DNA of 64,000 nt from Eleusine coracana subsp. coracana (Eukaryota > Streptophyta > Magnoliopsida > Poales > Poaceae). The position numbers and the translations under genes are program-made. The stretch is from positions 50,503,882 through 50,567,881 of the forward strand of contig CM064430.1 of NCBI GenBank assembly GCA_032690845.1. Reading direction: 5' to 3'. Within the stretch, counting starts at the first letter, position 1, and each line of letters begins with the position of its first letter. Of the stretch, positions 60,168 through 64,000 are shown in pieces. The notes under the pieces are model-generated. The model was not told the origin of the DNA, made no database searches, and worked only from the letters and a program-made list of their open reading frames with translations.

Positions 60168-61740
60168 TGGCTCCTCCCACAGAGGAAGAAATGTAGGCCA
60201 CCGTAGAGGCCACTGCCACTGTGGCCAAAGCCGAGGTTGAGGCCAAGGCCACACTCTGGTCCTAGGCTGTCACCGTCTTGAGTGTCAAGTCCATCATCCC
60301 TATCACCCTTGACCTCCACGCCTCCAACTTCACCAAGGGGCGCCGGCTCTTTCGCGTCGCTTTCTGCAAGTATGCACTCCACGATCATATCGAGGCCTCC
60401 CCCGCCGATCCTGATGCGGTTTGGTTGCGCCTCGACGCCATTGTTCTCCAATGGCTCTACAACTCCAGCACCTCCGACAACCTGGAGATGGCCCTACCAT
60501 CAGAATTCAAAGGTGACCCTACCATGGCCGAGCTCTAAGCTAGCATCGACGCCCTCTTCCATGCCAACATGGAGATCCGGTCCCTCTACCTCAAAACCGA
60601 GTTCAAGAACTTCGTGCAAGGCGATCTCACAATCTCCGAGTCCTACCACTGACTACGCTCCATGGCTGACGGTCTCGCTGACGGTCTCGCTGACATCAGC
60701 CAACCGGTCACGGACAGGAACCTGGTTCTCAATTGCCTCCATGGGCCGAATGAGAACTTTGCTCATCTTTATGGCTCCATTGCTTTGTAGCACCCGTTCC
60801 CCAAGTTCTTCGACGTTCGCACCACTTTCAAACTGAGGAGATCTAGAAGAATGGCGACAAGTCTCGCCCCGCAGCACTCATCACTGGCACAACAGGCTCC
60901 AAGCATGGCGCCTCTTTCCAGTGGCGAAGCTAGAGCTACAAATACTCGAGTGCCATTGACTCCTCCTAAGTATTTATTGGTGTCTCTTAAGTGTTTTTAG
61001 GTGGTGCTCATATGGTGAAAATCTAAAAGTTTATACTGAAATCTTCATTTTCCCTGGTGCCATGGCACTCGGGAGGTTGTAGCTAGCTTCGCCTGTGCCT
61101 TTTTCTCTACGGCCGCTCCTGAGGCACGAACCTCTACACCAGCACCTCCGTGCACCCCGTTCCACGGTGGCAACCAGCAGGCAACCTACAACTACGACAC
61201 TAGACGCCCGTGGAACAATAACCGCCGCAATGGTGGTGGCCAACATGACGGTCACCATGATACCGGCAATCATGGTCATGGTGGCTGGCCCACTCCACAA
61301 TACCCTTGGTTCGAGTCCTTCCATGTGTGGTCGGGTGCCTCCCCAGGCCAGGTCGGCCTCCTAGGGCACCGCCCCAATGCTCCACCACTGTACCAAGCTC
61401 TTCATGCCAGGCACACCATGCCGTCATCATACCCGCCCCCGCCTGCTCCTTCAGCGCCGGGTTAGAGTCCCTGGCAGCCGTGGGGTGGGGTGGGGTGGGG
61501 GGGGGGGGCTCCGGCACTGTCCTTTACACCCTCTTGGGATCAACGATCCTTGGTGAACGTCTTCAACACCATGACCATGGTGCTACATTGAATCCCGGGT
61601 ACTCTCTCCTCCTCTCTAACCCCCTCTACTTTCACACCAGAAATAATCTTGTCGCCTCGGTGCTCTGTACCCCCCTGATCGCACGGCGGAAAGGCTGTGA
61701 CGCTGTCTCAACCAGTTCGAGTTAATCAAACGGCTTTGTT
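60168..61740 (+). pseudogene. Ty1-copia gag, decayed
   Basis: From ATG at 60168 the plus strand shows copia gag features (UBN2-like: NFTKGRRLFRVAFCKYALHD, NLVLNCLHGPNENFAHL, then glycine/histidine-rich NGGGQHDGHHD) but with at least five in-frame stops and several frame changes. A hAT-type element splits it at 60918-61096. Similarity fades near 61740; protease, integrase, RT and the 3' LTR are not seen. Confidence 0.7.
60918..61096. mobile_element. hAT-type MITE nested in copia gag
   Basis: Inverted ends CAGTGGCGAAGCTAG and CAGGCGAAGCTAG, followed by 'gagtgccat' arms. Flanked by gcctcttt (60910-60917) and gccttttt (61097-61104), a near-perfect 8-bp target duplication as expected for hAT. Confidence 0.65.
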
Positions 61741-62860
61741 GGTAAGCAAGGCAACTTCTTTTTTGTTTTTATTGTATTGATTATAGGTAGATGTTCTGAC
61801 ATAGTCAGGATGAAATGACTAGACGATAGCAGGATATGATTATTTTTTTATGCCGTGCACAGTTCTCCCACCGCTTTGACCCTGCGTCGGTGCCGCCCAT
61901 AGTAGCATGGGTTTACTGTCATTGGTATGAGCAAACGAGTGATATTTGTGAGGATTCTTGGTGGCGGATAGACTTTGACACCTCATCACAGAGTTTGTTT
62001 GGCCGGCGATTCTCAGGGGTTTGCCGCCGTTAGGGTTACTTTGCCTCGTTCGACCGCTCCACAACCGTCCTCTCACTGGTAACCAAGGAGGTTGCTCCGT
62101 ATCGTCAGTGGCGGCGCCTGCAGCGTCGTCATCCAAACAACAGTAGCGGAGGTGAGAGGGAGTAAGGGAGGTAACGGTGCCGGCTGAGCATTGAGTTCTA
62201 GGTTCAAGCATCGAAATCAAGGAAAAGCACAAGTGTGACCTCTGCATGCATTTTATTATGCATTCAAATTCTACAACATGCAAATTACCGATCAGTTTCG
62301 GATCCAATCCCAGGTCCGCTTTGTTTCCGGAATCATAGTAAAATACAAATTGGAGCCTATTTCATCATAACGACTGCGGCTATCATCACTAAGATACTCC
62401 TCTGAACTTCATCGCATCCGCACCCGCTCTTTGCTCCTTGCTCGCTTCATTAAGTACATCGATGACAGCGGCGACTGAGTCCTTAATCTCGCGCCTGTTT
62501 GCAAGCTATGCCCTGTTTGCACGCAGATGTAGCACGCACCTGTTTGCAGGCGACGCCCTGGTAGTGCACGGTTCTCTTGCAGGTGCATCAGCGACACCGC
62601 ATCGCACAAGCGTCATGCATGCATCTTCACCGCGCTCCATACTCCATAGTCGATTGCGCTTTGCAGTGGGCTGCCCGTCTGTTCCTTCCGTCAGAAGGAT
62701 CTCCCGCTACGTTTGGCCGGGGGTTCCCAGCTATTTATCGGTTCGACGGAGGAGCGTACTGTAGCATATGTCATAATGTCAGGTTGGGTCAGTCCGTCAG
62801 GATTCAACTTCGACTTTTTGCTTCCGCGCCTTTACCAGCCGCCAAATAAGCAACATTTAA
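61741..62860. other. Unrecognised moderately GC-rich sequence
   Basis: Open frames on both strands (for example 62438-62764 plus) overlap, lack domains and have no splice or start context I would trust. Short 'cctgtttgca' repeats at 62500-62550. It could be remains of an element or a gene fragment. Confidence 0.3.
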
Positions 62861-63370
62861 TGTTAGAACTAATTAACACTTAATTAACAGGATCATCTAG
62901 TCAATTAAGATCACATCTAGCAAACTGAAACTAATATGGAATATAGGCTCGGATCTGTTACCGGCGCTGGTGGAGGAGTCCATTGACGTTGGTGCAGAGG
63001 TGACGGAGTCGGTGACGAGGGCTTCGTCGAGGTTGTAGTGTAGGCGCTCCTTGAGGGTCTTCTTGCGAGGACGAAGATCTTCGGGGTGGTAGCGGCGATG
63101 CCCTTGGGCTGGACGTAGAGCTTCCGTGGCTTCCAGCGCCTTAGCGATTGGATTTGGGTGGAATTAGATCGATGGACGTCCTAGGGAAGCCCCTCTATTT
63201 ATATGCACTGTAGCCACGGGGCCTAGTCCATTTCTATCTCTAAGTTTTCTTCCAATCAAAGGTAAAAAACAGAAATAAATCTGTTGGCCAGATCCGAAAT
63301 CCACAAGGGATTGAATTCTCTATTTTCGGATCTGTTGTTGACCTGGCGGTCAACAAAATCTAAACCAACA
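62861..63370 (-). mobile_element. Ty1-copia 3' LTR
   Basis: 510 bp, on the minus strand TGTTGGTTTAG to AGTTCTAACA. A polypurine tract AGGGGGAGAA (63371-63380) lies directly before it in the element's orientation. The outer flank 'tttaa' (62856-62860) is the likely target copy. A 'cagtgcatataaatagaggg' promoter-like stretch lies near 63200. Confidence 0.75.
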
Positions 63371-63571
63371 TTCTCCCCCTGACCAAAAGGTCAACAACTT
63401 AAACTTATTCTTAACTTAATCTCTTCCTTAGAAAATCAGCAAGTACCAGACCAATGCGTCGTCAGCAACACCATGGCATACTGGGACAACATTACCCATA
63501 GTCTTATTGGGAAACTTTGTCAGAACTCTTACTCCTTATTGGAGAATAAATGGCCCTAAAATTAGGACTGA

Positions 63572-64000
63572 TTAAAAGGTATTTACCAGGCCCATGCCTA
63601 TGACATGTTTCTGAAAGAGGGTTGGTGGTAAACCTTTTGTGAGCGGATCCGCTATATTATCCTTAGTACTTATATGTTTAATCTTAAGTGTATTGTACTG
63701 ATTCCTTTCTTTCACGACACGATATTTCAGATCTATGTGCTTTAAGGCACCACTTAGTTTATCGTTTGCACAAAAGAAAACTACGGATTGCTTGTCGTAG
63801 TATATTGTGATAGGTCTCGAGATACTATCAACAACTCTTAGTGCCGGAATAAAGCTCTTAAGCCACACTACCTGTCCCGTAGCATGATAACATGGCACAA
63901 AATTCTGCTTGCATCATAGATGCATCAGTTACACTTTGCTTGCAACTTCTCCATGAAATTGCTCCCCTTACTAGCGTGAAAACATATCTAGAAGTAGACT
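63572..64000 (-). pseudogene. Ty1-copia RNase H end, frameshifted, runs off window
   Basis: Minus strand: RNase H segment with ATGQVVWLKSFIPALRVV, ALKHIDLKYRVVKERNQY, STKDNIADPLTKGLPP and the stop at 63572. The upstream part (MQAEF near 63910) is in another frame, so the reading frame is broken. The rest of pol lies beyond 64000. Confidence 0.75.

Noticed and set aside
60282..60836. Long serine/proline-rich plus frame of 184 codons
   Set aside because: Off-frame shadow of the copia gag, which is recognisable in the neighbouring frame.
62438..62849. Candidate genes left of the right-hand copia element
   Set aside because: Competing frames on both strands without domains, start context or similarity I can recognise.

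Overview
This window is plant nuclear DNA, almost certainly from a grass. Pointers are a three-exon F-box gene with GT-AG introns, Stowaway, PIF/Harbinger, CACTA and hAT-type elements, an RTE-clade LINE and Ty1-copia retrotransposons. CACTA-type repeats built on 'GCCGAGTGT/ACACTCGGC' suggest a panicoid grass (sorghum/maize/sugarcane relatives), which is inference. There are no bacterial operons, CRISPR arrays or recognisable RNA genes.

The dominant structure is a recent tandem triplication of a unit of about 22.94 kb. Copy A (1-11494) is the right-hand half of a unit. Copy B (11495-34432) and copy C (34450-57396) are complete. The copies look nearly identical except for microsatellite lengths, a few substitutions and three deletions in copy A. 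Each full unit reads, left to right: a broken 5' fragment resembling the meiotic gene ZIP4/SPO22; an RTE LINE on the minus strand that lacks its catalytic FADD segment; an apparently intact F-box gene on the minus strand (18128-20538 and 41090-43500, 533 codons over three exons); an AT-rich stretch with a Stowaway element; then about 13 kb of degenerate F-box exon copies interleaved with elements.

Inside each unit lies an older layer: a decayed tandem array (spacing about 2.3 kb where no element intervenes) of the F-box gene's last two exons, sometimes with the 3' end of exon 1, all on the minus strand. In several copies the 5' part of exon 2 is replaced by a recurrent cassette that looks like a promoter and leader (TATA-like palindrome, pyrimidine-rich leader, ATG at the fusion). 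Into this array inserted a 1001-bp PIF/Harbinger element carrying GC-rich sequence, two CACTA-type miniature elements and a solo LTR. All insertions predate the triplication because every copy carries them at the same place.

To the right of the last breakpoint (57396) the old array continues uninserted and supplies empty sites for several elements. It then passes into a Stowaway element, a decayed Ty1-copia 5' LTR plus gag with a nested hAT-type element, about 1.1 kb of unrecognised sequence, and the 3' end of a second copia element (minus strand, RNase H and LTR) running off the window. The only genes I consider probably functional are the two F-box copies. The biological interest is the local birth-and-death of F-box genes, exon fragments fused to a promoter-like cassette, and a duplication breakpoint lying just upstream of a meiotic-gene fragment.
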